This document shows, in pieces, positions 51,867 through 60,518 of a DNA stretch of 64,000 nt. Both the position numbers and the translations under genes were made by a program. The notes beneath the pieces were generated by a model. The model did not search any database and was not told the DNA's origin. It saw only the letters and a program-made list of their open reading frames with translations. Positions within the stretch are counted from its first letter, which is position 1. Each line of letters begins with the position of its first letter. This stretch comes from CAIJXJ01 sp964445115 (GTDB lineage Bacteria; Pseudomonadota; Gammaproteobacteria; Burkholderiales; Methylophilaceae). Location of the stretch: contig CAYUJU010000008.1 of assembly GCA_964445115.1 (NCBI GenBank), forward strand, positions 12,041 to 76,040, written 5' to 3'.

Positions 51867-52952
51867 TTATTCGTGGTAATCGTAGGCTGCGTAACCGTGC
51901 TTTTTGACGAGTTCGTCCCGCTCCGCGGACTTGAGGTCTTCGCGCACCATTTCAGACACGAGCTCCTGAAAGGAGGTCTTCGGGGTCCAACCCAGTTTTT
52001 CCTTGGCTTTTGTGGGGTCACCCAGCAGGGTTTCGACTTCCGTGGGACGGAAGTAACGTGGGTCAACCTGGACGATACACTTGCCGTCCGCATCGTAGCC
52101 CTTCTCGTCGACGCCTGTTCCTTGCCAACTGATGGCGATGCCGAGTTCCTTGGCGGCAGCGTTGACGAAGTCGCGCACGCTGTATTGCACGCCGGTGGCG
52201 ATGACGAAGTCTTCAGCCTGCTCCTGCTGCAGCATCAGCCACTGCATCTCGACGTAGTCGCGGGCATGCCCCCAGTCGCGCAGGGCATCGAGGTTGCCCA
52301 GATAGAGGCAATCCTGAAGATTGAGCTTGATACGCGCCAGTGCGCGAGTGATCTTGCGGGTGACGAAGGTCTCGCCACGGATCGGGGATTCGTGGTTGAA
52401 CAGGATGCCGTTGCAGGCATAGATGCCATAGGCTTCGCGATAATTGACGGTGATCCAGTAGCCGTAAAGCTTCGCGACGGCGTAGGGGGAGCGGGGATAG
52501 AAGGGGGTGGATTCGCTTTGGGGAGTCTCCTGCACCAGCCCATACAGTTCGGACGTGGATGCCTGATAGAACCGGGTTTTCTTTTCAAGACCAAGAATGC
52601 GAATTGCTTCCAGAATACGCAGAGTGCCGATGCCATCGGCGTTGGCCGTATATTCCGGAGTTTCGAAACTGACCGCCACGTGGCTCATAGCAGCCAGGTT
52701 GTAAATCTCGTCCGGCTGTACCTGCTGGATAATGCGAATCAGATTGGTGGAATCGGTCAGATCGCCGTAATGCAGCACGAAGTTGCGATTGCTGACGTGC
52801 GGGTCTTGGTACAGGTGGTCAATACGATCAGTATTGAACAGCGAGGCGCGACGTTTGATGCCATGCACCACGTAACCCTTCTTCAACAGAAACTCGGCCA
52901 GATAGGCCCCATCCTGCCCCGTGATGCCAGTGATTAAAGCAACTTTGCTCAT
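51867..52952 (-). CDS. gmd: GDP-mannose 4,6-dehydratase
   Basis: Gmd converts GDP-mannose to GDP-4-keto-6-deoxymannose. The 361-residue form starts at ATG 52952, which overlaps the manC stop (ATGA). Marks are ALITGITGQDGAYLAEFLL, RRASLFNTDRIDHLY, STSELYGLVQETPQSE and SPYAVAKLYGYW, with the insertion NHESPIRGETFVTRKIT typical of Gmd. It is the middle gene of manC-gmd-fcl. Confidence 0.97.
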   Translation of the reverse strand: MSKVALITGITGQDGAYLAEFLLKKGYVVHGIKRRASLFNTDRIDHLYQDPHVSNRNFVLHYGDLTDSTNLIRIIQQVQPDEIYNLAAMSHVAVSFETPEYTANADGIGTLRILEAIRILGLEKKTRFYQASTSELYGLVQETPQSESTPFYPRSPYAVAKLYGYWITVNYREAYGIYACNGILFNHESPIRGETFVTRKITRALARIKLNLQDCLYLGNLDALRDWGHARDYVEMQWLMLQQEQAEDFVIATGVQYSVRDFVNAAAKELGIAISWQGTGVDEKGYDADGKCIVQVDPRYFRPTEVETLLGDPTKAKEKLGWTPKTSFQELVSEMVREDLKSAERDELVKKHGYAAYDYHE

Positions 52953-54346
52953 TGATGAATACACCTTCCATAAGTATCTTCGAACCGCACGATATCGTCT
53001 TCCCCCACATACTCACCACATTGCACTTCGATGATCTGTAAAGGTTCGCTGCTGGGGTTTTGAAGACGATGACGATGTAATTTGGGAATATAAGTCGACT
53101 GGTTATGCTCTAACGTGATTTCGCTCTCACCATTCGTGATTTTTGCTTGCCCGGACACGACGACCCAGTGCTCGGAACGGTGGTGATGCATCTGCATCGA
53201 CAGGCTCGCCCCGGGGTTCACGACAATCCGCTTGATCTTGAAATTCACACCCTCTTCGAGCACCGTATAAGTGCCCCAGGGACGGTGCACGGTCAAGTGA
53301 GTTTCCGTCAGGTGCGGGTGGGTTTTCTGCACGTCAGCAACCAACTGCTTGATCTCTTCCGTACGCGATCGGTCGCACACCATGGTCGCGTCTGCCGTCT
53401 GCACCACAACCACATCTTTCAGTCCCAGGGTGGCGAGCAGGCCGTGATGACTTACCAACAAGCTACCGGTCGTGTCTCTGGCGACCACGTCTCCCCGGAC
53501 GACATTTTCACCCTGCTGATTCGCCTGATGTTGGTAGATCGAATCCCAGCTTCCAAGATCGCTCCACCCCATATCCGCAGGCACCACAGCGACGTTGGAA
53601 GCCTTTTCCGCGATACCGTAATCCATCGACAGGCTCGGCATGGCAGCGTAGACCTCCGCGAGCCGGGCCGCCTCAATTCCAGTGATTGCCTGATAGATGA
53701 CAGGCTGCAGTTCCGCAAGCAACCGCATGAAGTCTGAGGCCCGAAACACGAACATGCCGCCGTTCCACAGGAACCCCTCCGCCATGAATTCGCGGGCACG
53801 CTGCTGATCTGGTTTTTCGACAAAGCGGCCGACTTTCAGGGCCGTTCCAATCGACTCACCTGGCTGAATGTAGCCGTACCCGGTGGCGGGTTCCGTGGGT
53901 GTGAGGCCTATCAGCGTCAGGTAGCCATCCGCCGCCGCTCGCTCCGCATCGGACCACGCCTCCAAAAAGGCCTGGTCATTGTTAATCGCATGATCAGACG
54001 GGAATACGCCGACGATAGCCTCGGGGTCGCGCTGGAAAATCTCCCAAGCCGCCCAGGCGATTGCCGGGAGCGTATTCCTCGCCACAGGTTCTGCCAAAAC
54101 ACCCTTCGCGGCGAGGGGGGCAATTTCGGCAAGTTGCCCCATGACCTCGAACTTATGGTCCTGATGCGTGACCGTCAACAGACGCTCAGGCACGACATGC
54201 CGCAACAACCGCACAGCGGTTTGCTGCAACAAGGTCTGCGCCCCGTTCATCGGCAGCAGTTGCTTGGGCCTGAGCGACCTTGACAGGGGCCACAAGCGGG
54301 TCCCCGAACCGCCCGAAAGAATCACGGCATATGCCCTGATCGTCAT
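52949..54346 (-). CDS. manC: Mannose-1-phosphate guanylyltransferase/mannose-6-phosphate isomerase
   Basis: The bifunctional type-II enzyme supplies GDP-mannose. The 465-residue protein has the pyrophosphorylase motif ILSGGSGTRLWPLSR, FVEKPDQQRA and the C-terminal cupin isomerase domain with QMHHHRSEHWVVVSG. ManB is not in the window. Its start overlaps the EPS MarR-type regulator's stop by 4 bases, so regulator and GDP-fucose genes share a transcript. Confidence 0.96.
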   Translation of the reverse strand: MTIRAYAVILSGGSGTRLWPLSRSLRPKQLLPMNGAQTLLQQTAVRLLRHVVPERLLTVTHQDHKFEVMGQLAEIAPLAAKGVLAEPVARNTLPAIAWAAWEIFQRDPEAIVGVFPSDHAINNDQAFLEAWSDAERAAADGYLTLIGLTPTEPATGYGYIQPGESIGTALKVGRFVEKPDQQRAREFMAEGFLWNGGMFVFRASDFMRLLAELQPVIYQAITGIEAARLAEVYAAMPSLSMDYGIAEKASNVAVVPADMGWSDLGSWDSIYQHQANQQGENVVRGDVVARDTTGSLLVSHHGLLATLGLKDVVVVQTADATMVCDRSRTEEIKQLVADVQKTHPHLTETHLTVHRPWGTYTVLEEGVNFKIKRIVVNPGASLSMQMHHHRSEHWVVVSGQAKITNGESEITLEHNQSTYIPKLHRHRLQNPSSEPLQIIEVQCGEYVGEDDIVRFEDTYGRCIHQ

Positions 54347-54690
54347 GCCCTCACCTCCTGCTGCAAAGACGCCGCTTCACGCCGAAGCTCATCAATCTCG
54401 GATTGAAGCGTTTCATATTCCCGCATCTTGATCTTGAGGTATTGCAGGGTGATGCGCGTTTTCTCTTCCACTCCGGCCGGTGTAAGCAAATACATATAGG
54501 CAAGCTTGTTCTGGCTATTACGGAAATTACTGGCTTTCAGCAAGCCCTTTTCAATCAGGGCGGACAGGCAGAAATTCACCTTGCCCAAGCTGACCCCCAG
54601 TTCGCGCGCGAGTTGACGCTGCGAAAGTCCGGGGTGGGTTTCGAGAAGTTTCAGCAGTCGGTAGCGAGTAGATTCGTCAAGCATAAGCAT
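54343..54690 (-). CDS. EPS-associated MarR-type transcriptional regulator
   Basis: The protein of about 115 residues has a winged helix (TRYRLLKLLETHPGLSQRQL, LGVSLGKVNFCLSALIEKGL) followed by YMYLLTPAGVEEK and a C-terminal coiled coil (about 85-115, heptad L/I/E). This matches the TIGR04176 EPS-associated regulator group found beside exopolysaccharide genes in proteobacteria. ATG 54690 is chosen over ATG 54711 because a strong promoter (54714-54742) would place the transcript start at about 54707, inside or below the earlier codon; ATG 54684 is also possible. A 25-bp palindrome covers the start, so autoregulation is likely. It heads manC-gmd-fcl-wzm-wzt. Confidence 0.85.
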   Translation of the reverse strand: MLMLDESTRYRLLKLLETHPGLSQRQLARELGVSLGKVNFCLSALIEKGLLKASNFRNSQNKLAYMYLLTPAGVEEKTRITLQYLKIKMREYETLQSEIDELRREAASLQQEVRA

Positions 54691-54712
54691 GCGTTCAATC
54701 GATGAACGCATG
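54688..54712. promoter_or_regulatory. Perfect 25-bp palindrome at the regulator's transcription/translation start (candidate operator)
   Basis: Arms CATGCGTTCA (54688-54697) and TGAACGCATG (54703-54712) are perfect over 10 bases around a 5-base centre ATCGA. It lies just downstream of the -10 box and ends in the ATG at 54690, a classic place for MarR autorepression. Confidence 0.6.
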
Positions 54713-54713
54713 G

Positions 54714-54742
54714 ATTAGACACCGGCAATAAGTCGGTGTCAA
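54714..54742 (-). promoter_or_regulatory. Strong candidate sigma-70 promoter for the MarR-EPS regulator and manC operon
   Basis: Reading the minus strand, TTGACA (54742-54737, perfect -35) and TCTAAT (54719-54714, 5 of 6 to the -10 consensus) are exactly 17 bases apart. Transcription would begin near 54707. Confidence 0.65.
54718..54740. promoter_or_regulatory. Inverted repeat inside the promoter (second operator or stem-loop)
   Basis: GACACCG (54718-54724) and CGGTGTC (54734-54740) are perfect 7-base arms with a 9-base loop. They overlap both the -35 and -10 elements, so a protein bound here would compete with RNA polymerase. For read-through transcripts from the upstream epimerase gene it could act as a weak hairpin. 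Confidence 0.45.
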
Positions 54743-54749
54743 GGCGGCC

Positions 54750-55757
54750 TCAACGTCGGTAATAATCACGGTACCACGCCACGAATCTGGACACACCATC
54801 CGCCAGCGGAGTGGCCGGTTTGAAGCCGACCCAGGCGTCGAGTTCTGCAGTATCGGCAAATGTCGCCGGGACATCACCCGGCTGCATCGGCAGGAAATTC
54901 TTGGTGGCGGGCATCCCGATCGCCTGCTCGATCGCCTCGATGTAGTCCATCAACTTGACAGGCTGGTTGTTGCCGATATTGAAGACCCGATACGGGGCAG
55001 TGCTACTGGCCGGATCGGGGTTGGCAGCATCGTAATTTACGTTGGCGGCAGCGGGTTTATCCAGCACACGCACTACGCCCTCGACGATATCGTCGATATA
55101 GGTAAAGTCACGCATCATGTTGCCGTGATTGAACACGTCGATGGCACGGCCTTCGAGAATGGCGCTGGCGAACAGCATGGGTGACATGTCGGGGCGCCCC
55201 CATGGGCCGTAAACGGTAAAGAACCGGAGCCCGGTAGTGGGAAAACCGAAAAGGTGGCTGTAAGTATGCGCCATCAATTCGTTGGACTTCTTGGTAGCAG
55301 CGTAAAGACTGACGGGATGATCGACGTTGTCATGCTCGGAGAACGGCTGTTTGGCATTGCCCCCATAGACGCTGGAACTCGAGGCGTAGACCAGATGCTC
55401 GATGTTGTGATGTCGACATCCCTCCAGTACGTTCGCGAAACCGACGAGGTTGGCTTGGACGTAGGCGTGCGGGTTGACGAGCGAATATCGCACCCCTGCT
55501 TGCGCCGCAAGATGCACCACGCGCTGGAAACCTTCGGCGGCGAAAAGCGCCTCCATACGGGCGGTATCGGCCACGTCCATCTGGGCGAAGCGAAAATTCG
55601 GGAAGCTGCCAAGCTGTTCCAGCCGGTCGCGCTTGAGGTTGACGTCGTAGTAGTCGTTGAGGTTATCGATACCGACCACTTCATCCCCTCGCGCCAGCAG
55701 ACGAAGGGCAGTGTGCATGCCGATAAATCCGGCAGCGCCGGTGAGCAGGATTTTCAT
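54750..55757 (-). CDS. UDP-glucuronate 4-epimerase (CapI/LspL-type)
   Basis: The 335-residue protein begins ILLTGAAGFIGMHTALRLLA, then GIDNLNDYYDVNLKRDRL, which is characteristic of UDP-glucuronate 4-epimerases, and SSSSVYGGN and SLYAATKKSNELMAHTYSHL (YAATK). It makes UDP-galacturonate for surface glycans. It lies upstream of the regulator with its own 3' end 38 bases from the strong promoter, and downstream of phoR by 30 bases. Confidence 0.9.
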   Translation of the reverse strand: MKILLTGAAGFIGMHTALRLLARGDEVVGIDNLNDYYDVNLKRDRLEQLGSFPNFRFAQMDVADTARMEALFAAEGFQRVVHLAAQAGVRYSLVNPHAYVQANLVGFANVLEGCRHHNIEHLVYASSSSVYGGNAKQPFSEHDNVDHPVSLYAATKKSNELMAHTYSHLFGFPTTGLRFFTVYGPWGRPDMSPMLFASAILEGRAIDVFNHGNMMRDFTYIDDIVEGVVRVLDKPAAANVNYDAANPDPASSTAPYRVFNIGNNQPVKLMDYIEAIEQAIGMPATKNFLPMQPGDVPATFADTAELDAWVGFKPATPLADGVSRFVAWYRDYYRR

Positions 55758-55787
55758 CCTGCGGATTTTACCCCATCTGCCTCGTGC

Positions 55788-57116
55788 TTAGGCACGCACC
55801 ACGCGCGCTGGAGGGAACACCACACTGAAAACGCTGCCCTTGCCGAATTCGCTGTCGATTTCAAGGCGCGCCTGATGGCGGGTGAGGATGTGCTTGACGA
55901 TGGAAAGGCCGAGGCCGGTGCCGCCAGTAGCACGTGAACGGCTGCTGTCGACACGGTAAAAGCGTTCCGTCAGTCGATCGAGATGCTGCGGCTCAATGCC
56001 GATGCCGGTATCGCGCACGCTGAAAATGGCCTCACGCCCCCGCATGCCCCAGACGATGTGGATATCGCCCCCTTCCGGTGTGTAGCGGATGGCATTAGTG
56101 ACCAGATTGGCGAAGGCGCTGTGGAGTTCCTCGGGGGCGCCGTTGAGATGCAGACTGCTGTCAACCTGTAGCGAAATCTGGTGCTTGCCGCCGCTGACCC
56201 CTTGCCCCTCTGCCAGTACTAGTTGCAGCATGTTCGGGACGTCGATATCGGATTCCTGAGGGGCATTCTGCCCACTTTCGAGCCGTGACAAGGTCAACAG
56301 GTCGTCAACTAATCGACGCATCCGGCCAGTCTGTTCCTGCATCAACCGGAAATAGTGGCGTGTAGTATCGGGCATGCCCTGATCCATGTCTTCCAGGGTT
56401 TCCAGGAAGCCGCCAACCACGGTGAGTGGGGTACGAAGCTCATGTGACACGTTAGCCACAAAATCGCGACGCATGGTTTCGAGGCGCTCGAGCGGGCTGA
56501 TGTCACGGCACAGCAGGAGTTTCTGGTCGTCACCGAACGGGACCAGCTGCATTTCCAGCGTAACTTCCGGGTTACGCATCGACTTGAGCTTGAGGGGCTC
56601 GGTGTAGATGTGCGACTGCAGGTAATTCATGAATTCCGTCTGCCGTACCAGATAGGCGATGGGCTGGCCGGTATCCTGTGCCGGATTGAGCCCAAGCTGC
56701 AATTCCGCAGCATGGTTGCACCATTCGATCTGGTCGTAACGGTTGAGCAGCACCATGCCATCCGGCAAGGCGCCCGCGGCGCGCTGGAATCGCTCCAGGG
56801 CCGAGGTTAACTGGTTCTGGTTGCTGTCCTGCCGGCGGACCTCCTGGTACATCGCGGCGAACACGTCTTCCCAGACCCCCGTCCCCAGCGGAATATCACC
56901 CGACTGCGGCTGCCTGAGCCAGCGCAGCAAGGAGGTGAGCCAGCGCAGATGCCCCAGCAGGTAAATAGTGACCGTGGCCAGCATCATAGCCAGCGCCCAT
57001 TCCAGCCCGATGACGGACCATACCAGCAGGAATACGGGCAGCATGGCCACGTAGATCCAGAACAAACGCCAACGCAAATCTTGCACAGAGATTCCTAGTT
57101 CGAGACAGGCGGCCAT
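55788..57116 (-). CDS. phoR: Phosphate regulon sensor histidine kinase PhoR
   Basis: PhoR senses phosphate status through the Pst-PhoU complex and phosphorylates PhoB. The 442-residue protein has two close N-terminal spans (about 18-55), a PAS domain (about 105-205; LPDGMVLLNRYDQIEWCN), the HisKA box with H225 in VANVSHELRTPLT, and the ATPase motifs LVTNAIRYTPEGG, DTGIGIEPQHL and GGTGLGLSIVKH. No large periplasmic sensor domain is present, as usual for PhoR. It follows phoB by 39 bases. Confidence 0.95.
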   Translation of the reverse strand: MAACLELGISVQDLRWRLFWIYVAMLPVFLLVWSVIGLEWALAMMLATVTIYLLGHLRWLTSLLRWLRQPQSGDIPLGTGVWEDVFAAMYQEVRRQDSNQNQLTSALERFQRAAGALPDGMVLLNRYDQIEWCNHAAELQLGLNPAQDTGQPIAYLVRQTEFMNYLQSHIYTEPLKLKSMRNPEVTLEMQLVPFGDDQKLLLCRDISPLERLETMRRDFVANVSHELRTPLTVVGGFLETLEDMDQGMPDTTRHYFRLMQEQTGRMRRLVDDLLTLSRLESGQNAPQESDIDVPNMLQLVLAEGQGVSGGKHQISLQVDSSLHLNGAPEELHSAFANLVTNAIRYTPEGGDIHIVWGMRGREAIFSVRDTGIGIEPQHLDRLTERFYRVDSSRSRATGGTGLGLSIVKHILTRHQARLEIDSEFGKGSVFSVVFPPARVVRA

Positions 57117-57155
57117 TATGAGCCAGCCCGGGGACGATCGGTAGTCAGTGGTCCC

Positions 57156-57842
<687 letters not shown>

Positions 57843-57877
57843 GACGGTTTCCTTTTTAGGTGGTTCGATTCCCGAGC

Positions 57878-57911
57878 ACTCTATGACACCAACGTGACAA
57901 TTTTATGACAA
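57878..57911 (-). promoter_or_regulatory. PHO box and promoter of phoB-phoR
   Basis: On the minus strand three TGTCA direct repeats at an 11-base pitch read TTGTCAT, TTGTCAC and GTGTCAT (57911 down to 57883). The first two form an 18-bp PHO box close to the CTGTCAT consensus pair, replacing the -35 element. A -10 like TAGAGT (57883-57878) follows 10 bases after that box, the spacing normal for PhoB-activated promoters. The box overlaps the last codons of tcdA. Confidence 0.75.
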
Positions 57912-58661
57912 TTGTTTCAGCACTTCTCCCACCATCATCAACCCAAAGCTGGCAGTCACGCTCGTGGCAGAACCGAAACCTGCGCAATTGAGACCGGTCA
58001 GGGCATCCGCGCCATTTTCACAGGCGGCTTCAGGGCGGCGCAAGGGCTCGGACGAGAACACGCATGCGACGCCGAATTTCTTCTTGGGGTCCTTGGGAAA
58101 GCCGAAGTCCCGGCGCAACAGGGTACGCACCCGCGACAGAAGCGGGTCCTGCACCGTACGCGACAGATCGGCCAGCGCAATGCGCGTCACATCGATGCGC
58201 CCTCCTGCCCCACCGGAGGCGATCAGCGGGACCTTATGGCGCCGGCACCAGGCGATCATCTCGGCCTTGACCCGTGCGCTGTCGATGGCATCGATCACGT
58301 AGTCGTAGCCTTGCCCCAGCATCGCGTCCAGATTGTCGGTCGCGACGAATTCCTCGAGTGAGATCACCTCACAGCGCGGGTTGATGGCGCGAATGCGCTC
58401 CGACATGGCGGTCACCTTGGCCTTGCCGAAATTGTCTTCCAGCGCATGAATCTGACGGTTGACGTTGGACTCGGCGACATGATCCAGATCGATCAGGGTA
58501 ATCTTGCCGATTGCGCTGCGCGCCAACGCTTCGGCCACCCAGGACCCCACGCCACCGACACCGACCACACAGACATGCGCTTGCTGGAAGCGGGCAAAGG
58601 CTGTTTCGCCATAGAGCCGGCGAATACCGCCGAAACGGCGCTCGAAGTCGACTTCTTCCAT
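57903..58661 (-). CDS. tcdA: tRNA threonylcarbamoyladenosine dehydratase
   Basis: TcdA (CsdL) cyclises t6A to ct6A at position 37 of ANN-decoding tRNAs in an ATP-dependent reaction. The 252-residue E1-like protein has RFGGIRRLYGETAFARF, the nucleotide motif VVGVGGVGSWVAEAL, DLDHVAESNVNRQIHA and the conserved DAIDSARVKAEMI and ASGGAGGRIDVTRI. It overlaps acpS at its start by one base. Its last codons carry the PHO box of phoB. Confidence 0.94.
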   Translation of the reverse strand: MEEVDFERRFGGIRRLYGETAFARFQQAHVCVVGVGGVGSWVAEALARSAIGKITLIDLDHVAESNVNRQIHALEDNFGKAKVTAMSERIRAINPRCEVISLEEFVATDNLDAMLGQGYDYVIDAIDSARVKAEMIAWCRRHKVPLIASGGAGGRIDVTRIALADLSRTVQDPLLSRVRTLLRRDFGFPKDPKKKFGVACVFSSEPLRRPEAACENGADALTGLNCAGFGSATSVTASFGLMMVGEVLKQLS

Positions 58662-59038
58662 CAGGTTTCGAGCACGACAAATGCCACCGCCAAGGCCTTT
58701 TCGTCGCTGATGCTCAGGTGACAGGCCCGGATGCCGCGTTGATCCAGAAAGTATTGCAGGTCGGTGCCAAGATCAAACACGGGCTTGCCCAAGTCATCGT
58801 GCCCGACGCCAATTTGCTGAAACGTCGCCGGGGCACGCAGCCCAGTACCTAGCGCCTTGGCAAAGGCCTCTTTCGCGGCAAAGCGTTTGGCCAGAAACCG
58901 GGCACGCGTCTGAGATTGCTCGAACGCCAGCCACTCGCGCTCGGTTAACACCCGCTGCGCGAACGCCTCACCGAAGCGGGCCAACGACTCCTCGATGCGG
59001 GAGACTTCGACGATGTCGGTGCCGATGCCAAAGATCAT
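58661..59038 (-). CDS. acpS: Holo-[acyl-carrier-protein] synthase
   Basis: AcpS transfers phosphopantetheine from CoA to a Ser on ACP. The 125-residue protein has IFGIGTDIVEVSRIEE and RFAAKEAFAKALGTG, the two Mg/CoA motifs of the family. It is the natural activator of AcpP and could also prime the dedicated ACP at 29365-29607. It lies 16 bases after pdxJ. Confidence 0.95.
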   Translation of the reverse strand: MIFGIGTDIVEVSRIEESLARFGEAFAQRVLTEREWLAFEQSQTRARFLAKRFAAKEAFAKALGTGLRAPATFQQIGVGHDDLGKPVFDLGTDLQYFLDQRGIRACHLSISDEKALAVAFVVLET

Positions 59039-59054
59039 GATCAGTGGGTATACG

Positions 59055-59780
59055 TCAGCGTCTTGCGGCCAACATCAACGCCTTCATCTCGCGCACGGCG
59101 TTTTCCCAGCCGACAAACAAGGCATGAGCGACGATAGCATGGCCGATATTGAGTTCCTCGACGCCCGCCATGCCGGCGACCTGCTGCACATTATGGTAAT
59201 GCAGCCCATGACCGGCGTTGACGTGCAGCCCCTGCGCCACACCGTGTTTCACCGCCGCCGCAATGCGCGCAAGTTCCGCGGCCGCATCCGCCTCACTTTC
59301 GGCATCGGCAAAAGCCCCGGTGTGCAATTCCACCACAGGGGCACCAGCGGCCTTGGCCGCCTCGACCTGCGTCGCTTCAGGGTCAATGAACAGGGAAACG
59401 CGAATACCCGCCTCGCCCAGGCGTTGGCAGGCGCTGCGGACTTTTTCGAAATGGCTGATCACATCCAGCCCGCCCTCGGTCGTCAGTTCCTCGCGACGCT
59501 CCGGTACCAGACAAACGTCGTGCGGCTTGACCTGCAACGCGATGGCGATCATTTCCTCGGTCACCGCCATTTCCAGGTTCATGCGCGTCTGCAGCAGGCC
59601 ACGTAAGGTGTGTACATCGGCATCCTGAATATGGCGGCGGTCTTCCCGCAGGTGCAGGGTGATCACGTCTGCCCCGGCCTGCTCGGCCAGCAATGCCGCC
59701 TGCACCACGCTGGGATAGCGGGTGCCGCGCTGCTGGCGCAGGGTCGCGACGTGATCGATATTAACGCCGAGTCGAATCAT
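59055..59780 (-). CDS. pdxJ: Pyridoxine 5'-phosphate synthase
   Basis: PdxJ condenses 1-deoxyxylulose-5-phosphate with 3-amino-1-hydroxyacetone phosphate to form PNP. The 241-residue TIM barrel starts at ATG 59780 (IRLGVNIDHVATLRQQRG), overlapping the recO stop as ATGA; the 71-residue extension seen in the longer frame is inside recO and rejected. VITLHLREDRRHIQD, VCLVPERREELTTEGG and NIGHAIVAHALFVG are conserved. Confidence 0.96.
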   Translation of the reverse strand: MIRLGVNIDHVATLRQQRGTRYPSVVQAALLAEQAGADVITLHLREDRRHIQDADVHTLRGLLQTRMNLEMAVTEEMIAIALQVKPHDVCLVPERREELTTEGGLDVISHFEKVRSACQRLGEAGIRVSLFIDPEATQVEAAKAAGAPVVELHTGAFADAESEADAAAELARIAAAVKHGVAQGLHVNAGHGLHYHNVQQVAGMAGVEELNIGHAIVAHALFVGWENAVREMKALMLAARR

Positions 59781-60499
59781 AATTGTTGCAAATCCATGAG
59801 AAGTTGACGGGTGTATAGCGGCTTGTCGCCGAGATAATGGGCCATCAGGGCACGCATCATCTGTTTGCTCTGTTGCTGGGTCTGGGGGTCGCGATAGTCT
59901 TCCTGCGCCATGTCCAGCAAGGTTTTCCCGGATAATTGTACACCCGATTCCCCCTCGCCCTGGCGCACTGGGCCACGCTCGGCCACATACCAATAGGTCT
60001 GCGCAGCCTCGACCTGAGCCCCATCCCCATCCGCAAGCAAAGGGAGCGCGTACCCCAGTTCCTGCAGCAGCTTGAGTTCGAACCGGCGCAGGATGGCCGG
60101 CACCTCACCGCCCGATGCCAGGTCTCGCAAGGTTTGCGCGTAATACGAAAAAAGTGCTTCGTGCGCATCCTCGCGCGGCAACAGCCGGAGCAGCAATTCG
60201 TTCAGGTAAAACCCGCACATCAGGGCATCGCCGTTCAGCAATAACAAACCCTCGCCCCATTCCAGGGAATGCAGATTACGCAGCTCGGATTTGCCAGACC
60301 AGGTCGCGAGCAGAGGCTGAAAGGCTTGCAGCATGCCGCGCATGGCGGAACGCGGACGGCGCGCGCCCTTGGCAACTGCCGCCACGCGACCAAAATCCCG
60401 CGTGAAGAACTCGACGACGAGACTGGTTTCCTTGAACGGGTAGGTATGCAGCACGAATACCGGCTGCTGGTCCTGACGGGTGATGCTACCGACGGCCAT
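59777..60499 (-). CDS. recO: DNA repair protein RecO
   Basis: RecO works with RecR/RecF to load RecA on SSB-coated DNA. The 240-residue protein has an OB-fold start (PVFVLHTYPFKETSLVVEFF, GRVAAVAKGARRPRSAMRG) followed by helical domain with RFELKLLQELGYALPL. The zinc-binding Cys set of some RecO proteins is absent, as in other betaproteobacteria. It lies 19 bases after era. Confidence 0.93.
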   Translation of the reverse strand: MAVGSITRQDQQPVFVLHTYPFKETSLVVEFFTRDFGRVAAVAKGARRPRSAMRGMLQAFQPLLATWSGKSELRNLHSLEWGEGLLLLNGDALMCGFYLNELLLRLLPREDAHEALFSYYAQTLRDLASGGEVPAILRRFELKLLQELGYALPLLADGDGAQVEAAQTYWYVAERGPVRQGEGESGVQLSGKTLLDMAQEDYRDPQTQQQSKQMMRALMAHYLGDKPLYTRQLLMDLQQL

Positions 60500-60518
60500 G
60501 GTCTACCGGGAATGCAGG

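Noticed and set aside
51873..52937. Plus-strand frame of 354 residues opposite gmd
   Set aside because: Antisense shadow of gmd, low-complexity composition, no ribosome site.
54690..55800. Search for ops/JUMPstart (GGCGGTAGCGT-like) ahead of the sugar genes
   Set aside because: No acceptable match was seen near the main promoter or the epimerase gene.
57870..57883. GAGCACTC segment near phoB, which recalls half of CIRCE
   Set aside because: No second half-site, and it lies in the phoB leader; the PHO box explains regulation here.
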